Of a stretch of DNA of 64,000 nucleotides, positions 46,038 through 55,270 are shown one piece after another. Source of the DNA: a bacterium. Lineage in GTDB: Bacteria > AUK180. A program made the position numbers and the translations under genes. Position 1 is the stretch's first letter. Each line of letters starts with the position of its first letter. The stretch lies in contig JAGLGN010000017.1 in the NCBI GenBank assembly GCA_023144005.1, forward strand, positions 1 to 64,000. Direction: 5' to 3'. The notes under the pieces were generated by a model that was not told the origin of the DNA, did not search any database, and saw only the letters and a program-made list of their open reading frames with translations.

Positions 46038-48308
46038 CTATTGTCCTTGAAAATATTTTCGAACTTCTTTTAAAGAATCGATAAGTGATTGCTCAAATTT
46101 TTCATCAACAATAATTTCAGATAACTTATGGCCATATTTTGTCCCACCTTTCTTCTCTTTGATAACAACAATCATATAATTGCCTAAGGATTTTAATGCA
46201 TTGCTAGTTTCCTTTGATAGATTTCCGTCATCATATAGCAACATTAGCTGGTCTTCTGAATTGCCAAATTCTAGTAAATGCATGTTATGTGCACTCATTT
46301 CTGCACATATATCGGGAGATAAGCTGGAAATGCTGATTGTTTTCGATACATAGATATTCCTTTTGGAGTGAATTTTTTTAATAATCTCAGAAATTAACCT
46401 TGGAAGTCGCATTATATAATTCCTTCTTTGCGTATTAATTTCATCTATTTTTTTAGTAATTTCTTCATCAGTGAAGTATTGACGCTTTCTTGTAATTCCT
46501 AATTCTTGATCCGCGTCAATATGTGAGCTAATTAGTGATAAGTCATATCCTATATTTCTGTAGAAATCCCTCTTATTTTTGAATTTTTCTTTAATAGTGC
46601 TTCTATCTATATCAAAGCCCATTAGATTAGCATAAGCATTATAAAGTGCTATTATTTTATTCGCGTAAACGTTTACATATGTCCTGTATCTAACTTGCTT
46701 TTCTGTTAAATCAAATATAGAAGAAGGAATAGTATTTTTATATTGCTGATTGTAGACATATCGCCTAATTGGAATATTAATCGTATTAATTACTAAATTC
46801 TTCTCTATCCTCGACAAGGAAAATATTTCCAGTTTGTATAGGAAGTTGTAAAATTCCCTCTTGATAGATGATTTTAGAGAAGAATCTTCAGGATCAAGAA
46901 AGTTTGCACCAGGGGGAGAGACAGTAATTTCATCGGTTATTTTAAAGAGTAACCTCATAATATCCTCATTGCCACTTTGCTTCAAATAATCATTCACATA
47001 ATAGATATTTTCAAACAATGTAATAATCCGATGCAAATATGATTTCATATGAATTTCCTCATCACTCGATATATTGATATATGGGTGTCCAGAGTTATCA
47101 AATCCCGAAATAAGAGATTTTATCATCGATTTCAAATCAAAAAAATCATTTTTTGCATTATAACAAGCATATCTTAAAATCTTCTCCTTTAGTTTTCTAT
47201 CCCCTGAAAAAGATTCTGTTATCTCCTCGAAATAGTGTTGAAGATCTTTCCAAGAAGGCCTTGGTAAATAGTATCTTGATGAGAAATATGTATAAGCTCT
47301 ATCTCTATAATACCCTACTTCTTGATTAATATTTCCATCATCTTGATAACCTTTCTTTTCCCTTCCCATTTTATAAGTATCTTCATCTCCAATGAAAATA
47401 AATATTGCATTGGACAAGGTAAAAAAGTTTTTGAAGAATCTTAGAAGGTCTAGTGCTTGGTTATTAGCCAATTTGTCAAGTTCATCAATAATGTATATTA
47501 TTTTCCTTTTTGTTTTTGCGTTTATGTGGATTTGTTCCAAGTCGTATTCCAAATTCCCTATACAATTATCCAGATTATAATATTCGCTTATGCTTGATTC
47601 CCTTTTTTTAGTCTTTACCTGAGTTTTGCTTTTATGTTTTTTAAAGGTCCAGATATTTGGAAATACTATAGCAACCAGTAACGAGACAATTCGCCACATT
47701 TGATTCAACGCTGACTCAGATTGCGTAAATAGGTGTACAATAAATGCAAATAGAAATGATCCTAGTATTATCAACCACTTAATATTTGCACTATTCAGTA
47801 GAATTGTCGTTCTATTTACTTCTTCATCTTGCTGGCTCTTTTCCGAAAGTTCCCCTTGAGAAACATCAACACTATATTCCTTGGCAACAGCTTTTATATA
47901 CAGCTTTTTTATCCTCTTTTTTATCGAAGTGATTCCTTCAATATTTCGCGAAGCCGAATATAGTCTTCTAATTAAATTCTCCAGTATTATTTTGGGATGT
48001 ATTTTCTCTCCTGTCACCTCTGTTTCTGCCACTAATTGAGCAGAATTGAGTAGCACAATGATATTCTTCTTATCATCAAGTTTATGGAGAGCCTTATAAA
48101 CGAAAGAAGTTTTTCCGACACCTCTATATCCACTCACCAATATTGAACCACTTGAATTCCTATTAATTTCATTAACAAGAAGTTCTACTTCAAAGTCTCT
48201 TCCCAGAAATATTCCAGATTTTCGCGCAGATGGTGGCTTTTCTCGTGGTGGATAAATAGGAGAATCCCAATTCTTTTTTAATACTAATTTCAAGCTAACT
48301 TTACTCAT
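46038..48308 (-). CDS. KAP-like P-loop NTPase with internal membrane segments
   Basis: A 756-residue AAA-type NTPase. Walker A is GYRGVGKTS near residue 60 and Walker B is IIYIIDELDKLANN near 270. Two adjacent hydrophobic segments (WLIILGSFLFAFIVHLF and IVSLLVAIVFPNIW, about 175-220) interrupt the ATPase domain, as in KAP NTPases. The C-terminal 300 residues are helical with a final alpha-beta stretch (MHLLEFGNSEDQLMLLYDDG). KAP proteins are linked to membrane complexes and to defence islands. The ATG overlaps a short element-encoded ORF by four bases. It is probably expressed from the element promoter at 48395-48423. Confidence 0.8.
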   Translation of the reverse strand: MSKVSLKLVLKKNWDSPIYPPREKPPSARKSGIFLGRDFEVELLVNEINRNSSGSILVSGYRGVGKTSFVYKALHKLDDKKNIIVLLNSAQLVAETEVTGEKIHPKIILENLIRRLYSASRNIEGITSIKKRIKKLYIKAVAKEYSVDVSQGELSEKSQQDEEVNRTTILLNSANIKWLIILGSFLFAFIVHLFTQSESALNQMWRIVSLLVAIVFPNIWTFKKHKSKTQVKTKKRESSISEYYNLDNCIGNLEYDLEQIHINAKTKRKIIYIIDELDKLANNQALDLLRFFKNFFTLSNAIFIFIGDEDTYKMGREKKGYQDDGNINQEVGYYRDRAYTYFSSRYYLPRPSWKDLQHYFEEITESFSGDRKLKEKILRYACYNAKNDFFDLKSMIKSLISGFDNSGHPYINISSDEEIHMKSYLHRIITLFENIYYVNDYLKQSGNEDIMRLLFKITDEITVSPPGANFLDPEDSSLKSSIKREFYNFLYKLEIFSLSRIEKNLVINTINIPIRRYVYNQQYKNTIPSSIFDLTEKQVRYRTYVNVYANKIIALYNAYANLMGFDIDRSTIKEKFKNKRDFYRNIGYDLSLISSHIDADQELGITRKRQYFTDEEITKKIDEINTQRRNYIMRLPRLISEIIKKIHSKRNIYVSKTISISSLSPDICAEMSAHNMHLLEFGNSEDQLMLLYDDGNLSKETSNALKSLGNYMIVVIKEKKGGTKYGHKLSEIIVDEKFEQSLIDSLKEVRKYFQGQ

Positions 48309-48385
48309 TTACTCCCTCCACACCTCATTAATTCGATTTTTGATTTTTGTTCAAGATTATTGCATAACATCGTAACAGCTTTCAT
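48305..48385 (-). CDS. Element-encoded short ORF, copy 4
   Basis: 26 codons beginning MKAVTMLCNNLEQK. Compared with other copies it has lost one base after CAAAAA and is frameshifted downstream, ending in an ATGA overlap with the KAP NTPase gene. It may be a leader peptide that couples translation, or just residual sequence. Confidence 0.3.
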   Translation of the reverse strand: MKAVTMLCNNLEQKSKIELMRCGGSK

Positions 48386-48459
48386 TCCTGTTCTATTGTA
48401 TAGTTATTTCAGAATTTCTACAAATTCTGTATAGTTTATTTCCATTCTTTCACAAAATC
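48306..48459. repeat. Array element, right-half copy
   Basis: Right half of the element (hairpin CAGAATTT-GTAG-AAATTCTG on the minus strand, promoter, short ORF), directly before the KAP NTPase gene. The left half is absent; the neighbouring sequence reads differently (ctgggattgctgattttgtg). Confidence 0.75.
48395..48423 (-). promoter_or_regulatory. Array-element promoter, copy 4
   Basis: TTGTAG (48418-48423), 17-base spacer, TACAAT (48395-48400), ahead of the short ORF and the KAP NTPase gene. Confidence 0.5.
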
Positions 48460-48563
48460 AGCAATCCCAGACAATTTTCTGTTCCGCAAAATATTCTCAA
48501 ATTCTAAATTTCGACAAACGCAAATATAGTGTCTGTACTTTATTGATTTTATTAGATCATATT

Positions 48564-49511
48564 TCAGAATAGATTACCTATTATAATAGGAAGGATAATG
48601 GAAGCTGGAATAAATATTAGTACTATGTTTATCCATACTTTATAGAATTTCGCAATCCTCTCTTTTTTCCCTAATCCTATCGTAGTTCTTGGCTTTATAC
48701 TCAATAATATGACAATAAAGATAAGTATTAACGATACTTTGACAAAAGTTTTGTCTATTTTCACTTCTGGCTTGAACGATTTGGGAACATGACCTGACTC
48801 AAGTTCTAAAATTACTTCAAGGGCCTCACAAACTTCAGTGTTGCTAATCCCGTTATTTAATAGGGCTTCCGACTTTTTTAAAAGCTCTGCTTTGTATAAA
48901 CTTCGATCTGGCATTATCACACTAGAAATTGAAATAAGGAGAAGGATAATAAATACGCTTGATACAAATCCTAAATCAAAGGAACTCCATATTTGATGCA
49001 CTCGTTTAGGTTTATATTGTTTTATCCACTTCTTTAATGCATAATTGATATCATCTGCAATATTTTCATTATCCATTTTCAGATTTACTTCTAGGACACC
49101 ATCATATTGAGAAGAGATGTTAAGGGAAAATTCAAATGGACCACGAATAATCTCAATTTGTAATTTAGTTGGTGAAAAATCATTTAAATACTTATCCTTT
49201 AGCAGGCTTAATAAAGATTCGTCTGTAATTTTTTTTCCATCTTGTGATCCCAATACTACAGATTTACTTGCTTTGTTTAAAGGATAGCTTCCTTTTATTT
49301 CTTCTCTAATCTCATCTAAACTAAGCTCGTTATTTTCTTTCCCGCTTTCAAGCATTACTTCTGAAGCCTTTTGATTAACTAACTCCTCATAAGCATCATA
49401 TATTTTCCCTTCAATTTTTACCAATACTTCATTAAGTTCTTCCAATTCCTTATCTTGTACAAGCCATGGTCCCTTTATTTCATATTTACTAGGTGCAATT
49501 AATTTTGCCAT
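48564..49511 (-). CDS. Membrane protein of unknown function in the accessory array
   Basis: 315 residues: a soluble N-terminal part of about 175 residues (with helical ELEELNEVLVKIEGKIYDAY and a beta-rich FEFSLNISSQYDGVLEVNL), a membrane segment (SSVFIILLLISISSVIM), then two more near the C-terminus (LILIFIVILLSIK and IVLIFIPASIILPIIIGNLF). It starts with an ATG after GGAGGAAAATCT. Next to the KAP-like NTPase it may form part of the same membrane unit; this rests only on position. Confidence 0.65.
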   Translation of the reverse strand: MAKLIAPSKYEIKGPWLVQDKELEELNEVLVKIEGKIYDAYEELVNQKASEVMLESGKENNELSLDEIREEIKGSYPLNKASKSVVLGSQDGKKITDESLLSLLKDKYLNDFSPTKLQIEIIRGPFEFSLNISSQYDGVLEVNLKMDNENIADDINYALKKWIKQYKPKRVHQIWSSFDLGFVSSVFIILLLISISSVIMPDRSLYKAELLKKSEALLNNGISNTEVCEALEVILELESGHVPKSFKPEVKIDKTFVKVSLILIFIVILLSIKPRTTIGLGKKERIAKFYKVWINIVLIFIPASIILPIIIGNLF

Positions 49512-49544
49512 AGATTTTCCTCCAGGATGTTATACCCACTCATA

Positions 49545-49628
49545 TCATTTCCCCCACACCTCATCAATTCGATCTTTTATTTTTTGTTTAAGATTATTGC
49601 ATAAGATCATAACACACCTCAGCCTCAA
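49545..49628 (-). CDS. Element-encoded short ORF, copy 5
   Basis: 27 codons from a TTG, ending CNNLKQKIKDRIDEVWGK. The equivalent of the usual ATG start is changed, so translation is less certain than in other copies. Confidence 0.25.
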   Translation of the reverse strand: MRLRCVMILCNNLKQKIKDRIDEVWGK

Positions 49629-49631
49629 TTC

Positions 49632-49660
49632 ATTATATAGTTATTTTAGAATTTCTACAA
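49632..49660 (-). promoter_or_regulatory. Array-element promoter, copy 5
   Basis: TTGTAG (49655-49660), 17-base spacer, TATAAT (49632-49637), upstream of the 315-residue membrane protein gene. Confidence 0.5.
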
Positions 49661-49815
49661 ATTCAGCATAGTCTATTTCCAGTCTTTTCAAAATCTTCCC
49701 TATTATCGTTCAACTGCTTGCAGAAACATTTTCAAATTAAGCTAATACTTAGAGAACTTCAGAGGGATTTTGCACCAAATGCAATAACCGTCCCAGATTC
49801 CTCTCGGAGTGAATC

Positions 49816-50073
49816 CTACTTCTCCTCTCTAATCTTCCTGACTTTTCGTGAAATATCGTTACGCTTATTTTTATTAAAAATAACAATTCGAGTCCATCGG
49901 TACTTGTCATTCTTCTTCACCCATCGAAGCCACTCCATCACGGGCTTATTACCCTTGCTGGTATTGCATTTCTTGCACGAAGGGACAGTAGTCACCCCAC
50001 CTTTTGATTTTGCTCGAACATGATCTTCTTGAATCTCCCTGTTACTTCCACAATAAATACATACTTTCGTCAT
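49816..50073 (-). CDS. Small HNH endonuclease
   Basis: An 85-residue protein that is little more than the HNH fold: CIYCGSN (first zinc pair), QEDHVRAKSKGG (metal-binding His), CKKCNTSKGN (second zinc pair and Asn), followed by a basic tail. The ATG follows GGAGGTGACTT. It is the third gene, on the same strand, after Dam and an OLD-like ATPase, an arrangement that recalls Septu (PtuA ATPase with PtuB HNH), although PtuB proteins are larger. Confidence 0.85.
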   Translation of the reverse strand: MTKVCIYCGSNREIQEDHVRAKSKGGVTTVPSCKKCNTSKGNKPVMEWLRWVKKNDKYRWTRIVIFNKNKRNDISRKVRKIREEK

Positions 50074-50250
50074 AAGTCACCTCCATTTATAACGTAATAT
50101 TCTTATCAAGTTTAATGCCAGATATCTATTTATTGATGTGCTCGAAGATCTGATCTTTAGATTGCCCTTTACTTATTTGATTCGCTCATTCATCTGGGTT
50201 ACATCCTTCAGTTTGTAATATATAACTATACTGAGAAGTTCTTGATTAAG

Positions 50251-50325
50251 CACCATTTTCAAATTGAACTAATAACTCCGAGAATTTCAGAGGCATTTTG
50301 TAACAAATACAATTTAATCCCCCAC
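50251..50325. repeat. Array element, left-half copy
   Basis: Contains caccattttcaaattgaact, aataactccgagaatttcag and cattttgtaacaaatac. Lies between the HNH gene and the OLD-like ATPase gene. Confidence 0.65.
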
Positions 50326-50368
50326 CTTCCGAATGATGCTGGAAGACACGGGACCCTATTCTTTGTTT

Positions 50369-52093
50369 TCACTTACTGTATTTGCTTTTCACAAAATCAG
50401 TAATTTCCTTAGGAATCTGCTCTGGTGATAATGATCTTAATATATCAACAAACTGCTTGCAGAACTCATTGGATATATCTTTATTATCTTTCAACCATTT
50501 CTTAAATGCAATGTTGCTTGCATTTCCCCAATATGGAAGTTGCTCTTTAAACCACTTCTTATACCATTTCTTTGCTGCTTGTGGATCAGAAGGAGTTGGA
50601 TTTCCTGAAGTATACCTAACTATAGCAACTTGCTTTGTGTAAGTACCTCTTGGTGATATACACTTTTTCCAAAATGGATTATTATCATCGGTGGAATGTA
50701 GATTAATAAAAACTAATTCTTCTGGACATTTATCACCAGGAAGAAACATAATATTCTTTTCACTTTGATAAGCCTGAAAGTCTTTCTCCATATCTCCATC
50801 TGGAATAATTACGATTTTCTTCAATTCATGAACTTGTTTTGAAAGTTTACATAGTGTTAAAAGACTACCTGCACTTAAGCTAGAACTATCGTGTACTTTT
50901 ATGTATTTTTTAAGTTTTGGCCCAATAATATTCCAGAACATGCTCTTTGAAACACCATCTTCCAAAAAGACAGAAATCTTTTTCGTTCTAGTTCTAGAAG
51001 TTTGAGTTGACTTCACCTTTAAATCATCTTCAATGGCTTCATAAGTATCATAATTACTATCTACAATATCATTCCCATACTTGATTAAATAGAGGACTTT
51101 AGTACTTTGCCTGCATTCAGACTTAAAAACATGATGCAACAATCCCATAGAGTGTGTAGTTGCAATTATTTGGAGATTCAACTCTTTGGAAACCTCAATT
51201 AAAGTTTTCAGCAATCGAAATTGAGCTATTGCATGGAAAGATGCATCAAGCTCATCAACTAGTAATAAACCGCCCTGATATTTACTTCCCAAAGTCTTTT
51301 TCAAGTTTCGAAAGGAAATAATTGAAGTTAGTATCTGACCTAAATTATCCTGGCCTGCTGAACAACTTTCACTGTTATAATCCTTGCTTGCAGGTCCAAT
51401 GAAATCTTGTTTAAATCCTTTATCCGATTGCAATAATTCCGTATCATTCTCACTCTCATCTAAAACAAGGATTTCATTATATTTTTTAACATACCATTTT
51501 TGATCTACTTCGCTAGTTGACTTAGTTTTTCCAACATTAACTCTTTTTAACATGGCCAATGGCCAGAGCCTATTCAATCCCAAATAAATTACTGGATGAG
51601 GGAAATTCCCTTCTCCCGCTTCGTGGCTTCCGCCTGGTCCCGCTACAAAACGAATCCGATCGTTTCTTTTTTTCGCTTCTACCTGAAGACCATTACTTTC
51701 AATTGCAGAGTTTGAATCCAGGCATGTTCCTTGTAAAAATATCTTGTATTTATACTTTTTCTCAAGAGTATCATGACGATTGGATAATCTAAACACCTCA
51801 TCAGAATCATATGAAAATTTAGAGCCATTAATCCCGGTAAATTCGTTGAGTTTTAATCCATGATAATTCTTCGTATACATTGAATTATCATCAGCACCGG
51901 ATTTTGGACCTCTAATATTGCCAAAAGAGAAGGGTTGACAAAGCATTCCAAGTAATGTTGATTTTGAAGTTCCATTTTGACCTGCTATTAATGTTATATT
52001 CCCACTAAGAACAAATTCAACATTATTAAATCTTCTGAACTTGTCTATATAAATTTTGTCAATTATTATAGGGCTTTCTTCTACTGCTGGCAT
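50369..52093 (-). CDS. OLD-like ATPase with TOPRIM-like C-terminal domain
   Basis: 574 residues. The ATPase half has Walker A AGQNGTSKST at about 37-46, the ABC-type signature SAGQDNLGQI, Walker B GGLLLVDELDAS and the switch histidine in ATTHSMGLLHH. The second half has TOPRIM-type acidic motifs, the first in VFLEDGVSKSMFW (Glu) and the DGD-type in IVIIPDGDMEKDF. Together this is the class of ATP-driven nucleases that includes GajA and other OLD proteins used against phage. The ATG overlaps the Dam gene by 35 bases, so the two are coupled; the HNH gene follows 295 bases later. Confidence 0.85.
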   Translation of the reverse strand: MPAVEESPIIIDKIYIDKFRRFNNVEFVLSGNITLIAGQNGTSKSTLLGMLCQPFSFGNIRGPKSGADDNSMYTKNYHGLKLNEFTGINGSKFSYDSDEVFRLSNRHDTLEKKYKYKIFLQGTCLDSNSAIESNGLQVEAKKRNDRIRFVAGPGGSHEAGEGNFPHPVIYLGLNRLWPLAMLKRVNVGKTKSTSEVDQKWYVKKYNEILVLDESENDTELLQSDKGFKQDFIGPASKDYNSESCSAGQDNLGQILTSIISFRNLKKTLGSKYQGGLLLVDELDASFHAIAQFRLLKTLIEVSKELNLQIIATTHSMGLLHHVFKSECRQSTKVLYLIKYGNDIVDSNYDTYEAIEDDLKVKSTQTSRTRTKKISVFLEDGVSKSMFWNIIGPKLKKYIKVHDSSSLSAGSLLTLCKLSKQVHELKKIVIIPDGDMEKDFQAYQSEKNIMFLPGDKCPEELVFINLHSTDDNNPFWKKCISPRGTYTKQVAIVRYTSGNPTPSDPQAAKKWYKKWFKEQLPYWGNASNIAFKKWLKDNKDISNEFCKQFVDILRSLSPEQIPKEITDFVKSKYSK

Positions 52094-52949
52094 AATTACC
52101 TTGCCTCCTTTCTCTTACATTGGAATCCTCAGGTATCTTGAGATTACTAATAATAAGTTCTTCAGCCACACGCGGTTTTGATAATGAATAATTTAAACTC
52201 TTTGTACGAATTTTATGTTCCTTATAAATTCGAAAAATCAAAGGGTGAGAATCATACGATAGTACCCAAGGAAAAGGGCACTGAGAAATTGTCGCTCTGA
52301 GATCAATATGGTTTTTCTCATTGTAATGATTGTAGTATAATAATTTCCCTTTGCGAATATATGGAGGATCCAAATATATTAACAATTCTCTTCCAGAGTA
52401 ATTTGATTTTAGGTCGTTCATAAAATCTAATGCGTCTTTGTTGAAGAGAGTGATGCTTTCTTTTAAATCTATTATTCTACGAATTTTCCTTTCCAAGTTA
52501 GGCTTATTAAATCTGGCAGATATCATATACTTACTATTTTGATTTATCCCACCAATAGGATTTGCAGCCAATATCCCGCCTCTGTTGCACCTGTTAAGAT
52601 AAAAAGTTGCAAATCCAAGTTCTAAGATTGATTCAGAACTATTGAATTTTCTTTTTTGTTTACGCCACTCAGGTACTGAAATTGGAGTGGTTCGCAAAAG
52701 TTCTAAGAATTCGGCAGAATTGTTTAAAAGGGAGTACCAAAACGCATAAATCTTTGGGTCAATATCATTTAATATAACTTCTCTTACTATTCCTTCGAGT
52801 AATAAGGTCATTGCTGCGCCTGCACCACCAGCAAAGGGTTCAACAAATATCATATTATCAAAATTATTTAATTCGATTATCTTTTCAAAGAATTTCGCAT
52901 ATTTTGCTTTACCACCAGGAAATCTTAGTGGACTTGCGGTTACTGGCAT
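52059..52949 (-). CDS. dam: DNA adenine methyltransferase (Dam/D12 class)
   Basis: N6-adenine methyltransferase of 296 residues. Motifs in order: PLRFPGGKAKYAKFF (Dam-class N-terminus), VEPFAGGAGAAMTLL (SAM binding), and LIYLDPPYIRKGKLL (catalytic DPPY). The target sequence cannot be read from the gene; GATC would be typical of this class. The ATG follows GGAGAAGTAA. It overlaps the ATPase gene by 35 bases, suggesting that methylation protects host DNA from the ATPase and HNH proteins. Confidence 0.9.
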   Translation of the reverse strand: MPVTASPLRFPGGKAKYAKFFEKIIELNNFDNMIFVEPFAGGAGAAMTLLLEGIVREVILNDIDPKIYAFWYSLLNNSAEFLELLRTTPISVPEWRKQKRKFNSSESILELGFATFYLNRCNRGGILAANPIGGINQNSKYMISARFNKPNLERKIRRIIDLKESITLFNKDALDFMNDLKSNYSGRELLIYLDPPYIRKGKLLYYNHYNEKNHIDLRATISQCPFPWVLSYDSHPLIFRIYKEHKIRTKSLNYSLSKPRVAEELIISNLKIPEDSNVRERRQGNYASSRRKPYNN

Positions 52950-52977
52950 TTACTTCTCCAACTCATTTTCAAACTAA

Positions 52978-52998
52978 GTAGGTCCATTTGGCACCTAC
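52978..52998. repeat. Inverted repeat upstream of the Dam gene
   Basis: GTAGGT (52978-52983) and ACCTAC (52993-52998) with a 9-base spacer, 29 bases before the Dam start; could be an operator or hairpin in the leader. Confidence 0.35.
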
Positions 52999-53072
52999 AT
53001 TGATTATAAAACATTTTCTTCACAATATCAATTATCTACATAACCTCATAGTATCATATTTGATGGCTAGCT

Positions 53073-53150
53073 TCATTTCCCCCACGCCTCATCAATTTGA
53101 TCTTGGATTTTTCGTTTAAGATTATTGCATAACATCGTAACATATTTCAT
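53073..53150 (-). CDS. Element-encoded short ORF, copy 7
   Basis: 25 codons, MKYVTMLCNNLKRKIQD then DEAWGK. Same length as the 55.4-kb copy with six amino-acid differences. Most base changes between the copies alter the amino acid, so I see no sign of protein-level selection. Confidence 0.35.
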   Translation of the reverse strand: MKYVTMLCNNLKRKIQDQIDEAWGK

Positions 53151-53159
53151 TCTTGCCTT

Positions 53160-53188
53160 ATTATATAGTTATTTCAGAATTTCTACAA
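53160..53188 (-). promoter_or_regulatory. Array-element promoter, copy 7
   Basis: TTGTAG (53183-53188), 17-base spacer, TATAAT (53160-53165). Drives the short ORF and, after about 120 bases, probably the Dam / ATPase / HNH genes. Confidence 0.5.
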
Positions 53189-53350
53189 ATTCTGTATCGG
53201 GTATTATTCTTCTTTTTCTAAATCATCCCTAGTATCATTCTACAGCTTTGCAGAAACATTTTCAGATTGAACTAGTAACTTTGAGAATTTCAGCGTCATT
53301 TTGCAACTTTCGCAACTACCGTCCCCGAGTTCCTGCGTATAGACTGCATA

Positions 53351-55270
53351 TTATTTTTGCTCTTTTTTTGGTTTATGAAATCGAAATTTCACTGTTTCAT
53401 AGTCCAATCCGAAATAGCCAAGTATCCCTAAAATAAGACCTGGACCACTTAGAAGTGATAGAACAATTCGTAAAGCTGTGGAAAATATTGGCCAGATCAA
53501 ATATAGTAAAAGACCCCACAATCCCACCGCAAAAACAGAAACGACAATCCTACAAGTGTTCTTTTTCCTTTTTTCCTTTTGTCTCTCTTTTTCTTCATAC
53601 TTCTCCAATTTATTTTCCGATTCTCTATTTTTCTTCTCAGCATTCTTTCTTGCATTGGACTCAATTAAATATTTATTTTCAAGCTCGATATTCTTGTCTT
53701 TTTCTCTTAATAAATTCCGCGTTGTAAAGTCGTTTTCTTTTTGATATTGCTCAATTTCTCTTTCGTGTATTGAAGCTAAAACACTTTCTACTTCATCCTG
53801 ATTAATATTCTCCGGATCGATAGCTTTTTTTCGTAATTCTACAATTGCGGCGATTGCCTGGTCTTTAGTGATCTCACTTGATTCATACTTACTCTTTAAT
53901 ATTTCATACTGCTCAGCTATTGATTGATTTAACTTAGATGATAGTACTACTTGCGCTTTTGCTATAACGTTAAAAGTTTTGGGAAAATTGTTTGTTCCAA
54001 AACCCTTATTGGATTTAAACCATAAAGCATTTGTCATAAAATCTAAACTTACTGCCAGTGGTATCTCTCCAGAGATGCCAATTTTCTCTCTAGATAATCT
54101 CAAAGTATTAATTGTCCCTGTAATAAATAGATATTTTATTGATTCCAGTGGCGACGAATTTTTACCTTTCCTTAAGATATTTATATAGTTTAGATATTTC
54201 AAATTTTCTGTTATATCTTCATCTAGTTGCTCAGAGAATTGTAGTTTTTCGCCTATGCTAGTAGTGTTATATTGATGATTCTCTTCATTATAATAGTTTG
54301 TATAGCTATCCTCCAAAATATTATTAGTTTGGAGTAACATAAAGATATTCACTTTCTTCTGAACTACATCTGCCTCAGTATGACAGCCATTAATAATCCT
54401 AGTCATAGCACCCCTTGCAGGATTAAGTTTATCCTTGCCGCTAACAATATATTCAGCTTTTTTATAGTAATTTTCTATTTCAACTTTGGTTTCTCTAAAG
54501 TATTTCAGATGGATTAGGTCCTTTTTATTTTTCTCTCTATTCCTTTCATTAATTTCTTTTACAATCAAAATAAAGTCATTAAATAGAGTTCTATATAACT
54601 CTCCAGTTAATCCCGCAAAGTAAAAGAGAATTTCAGTATCAAGAACTATAGTCAATTCTTCTTTCCATCTCGAAATTTTATCCAATTCAGGGTAAAATTT
54701 TAATCCACTGTATACAATTACACCTTCCTTTATTGTATTTAATTGTTTTGTAAAATTCGCGTCTCTGCTTCTTTGAAGAATATAAGCACTAATATAATCC
54801 GAGTACTGACGAGGTAAATTCTCATCAATAAAAAATTGAGTAAAAGCTTGCTCAATTTTATATACTTCCTTTGAATCAAGTTTCCGGGCAAACTTATTTT
54901 CAATATATATAATTAGCCCTTTCAGTATTGATGCATTGTTCTCATGTATTTGATTGAATCTTGATTTTAAAACGTTCTGAGTCTTTAATTGCGAAAAATT
55001 GAGAATAGTATAATTCCCATGAGTTATTGTAAAATATTCTTTAAGCATTTTAAGGGATCGCTTAATCACCGCCTCAGGGATAGTAAAATCATAAGTGTCA
55101 TTGAATGATTGAGTAATTAATGATAAAGAAAACTGATGAAGAGAATTTTCTAGTATTACCTGCATCAGGAATTCTGAAATTATTTTATAAACATCTTTTT
55201 GCTTGTCATACATTTCTCTAAATACCGCCAACGAAGCAAGACATTTGCATTCTTCAAAATTCTTTTTCAC
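53351..55270 (-). CDS. Putative PIN-like, C-terminally membrane-anchored protein
   Basis: 639 residues. A helical, winged-helix-like N-terminus (FTIPEAVIKRSLKMLKEYFT) is followed by a region that resembles a PIN nuclease: D211 in LTIVLDTEILFYFAG, acidic VEIENYYKKAEYI, then LFITGTINTLRLSR and LAVSLDFMTNALWF. A long charged coiled coil (about 480-570) leads to hydrophobic segments (IVVSVFAVGLWGLLLYLI and IVLSLLSGPGLILGILGYFG) near the C-terminus. The start is GTG at 55270 after GGAG. If the PIN assignment holds it would be an RNase tethered to the membrane, a plausible abortive-infection effector. The family is not one I can name. Confidence 0.6.
   Translation of the reverse strand: MKKNFEECKCLASLAVFREMYDKQKDVYKIISEFLMQVILENSLHQFSLSLITQSFNDTYDFTIPEAVIKRSLKMLKEYFTITHGNYTILNFSQLKTQNVLKSRFNQIHENNASILKGLIIYIENKFARKLDSKEVYKIEQAFTQFFIDENLPRQYSDYISAYILQRSRDANFTKQLNTIKEGVIVYSGLKFYPELDKISRWKEELTIVLDTEILFYFAGLTGELYRTLFNDFILIVKEINERNREKNKKDLIHLKYFRETKVEIENYYKKAEYIVSGKDKLNPARGAMTRIINGCHTEADVVQKKVNIFMLLQTNNILEDSYTNYYNEENHQYNTTSIGEKLQFSEQLDEDITENLKYLNYINILRKGKNSSPLESIKYLFITGTINTLRLSREKIGISGEIPLAVSLDFMTNALWFKSNKGFGTNNFPKTFNVIAKAQVVLSSKLNQSIAEQYEILKSKYESSEITKDQAIAAIVELRKKAIDPENINQDEVESVLASIHEREIEQYQKENDFTTRNLLREKDKNIELENKYLIESNARKNAEKKNRESENKLEKYEEKERQKEKRKKNTCRIVVSVFAVGLWGLLLYLIWPIFSTALRIVLSLLSGPGLILGILGYFGLDYETVKFRFHKPKKEQK

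Larger units (their letters stand above)
49545..49796. repeat. Array element, full copy
   Basis: Complete element of about 250 bp between the HNH gene and the membrane protein gene. On the minus strand the order is GGGACGGTTATTGCATTTGG, TGCAAAATCCCTCTGAA, TTTGAAAATGTTTCTGCAAG, the GAATTTGTAGAAATTC hairpin, the promoter, the short ORF, and GAGGTGTGGGGGAAATGA. Confidence 0.8.
53073..53328. repeat. Array element, full copy
   Basis: Complete element between the PIN-like gene and the Dam gene. On the minus strand: GGGGACGGTAGTTGCGAAAG, TGCAAAATGACGCTGAAATT, TCTGAAAATGTTTCTGCAAA, hairpin CAGAATTT-GTAG-AAATTCTG, promoter, short ORF, GTGGGGGAAATGA. Confidence 0.8.
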
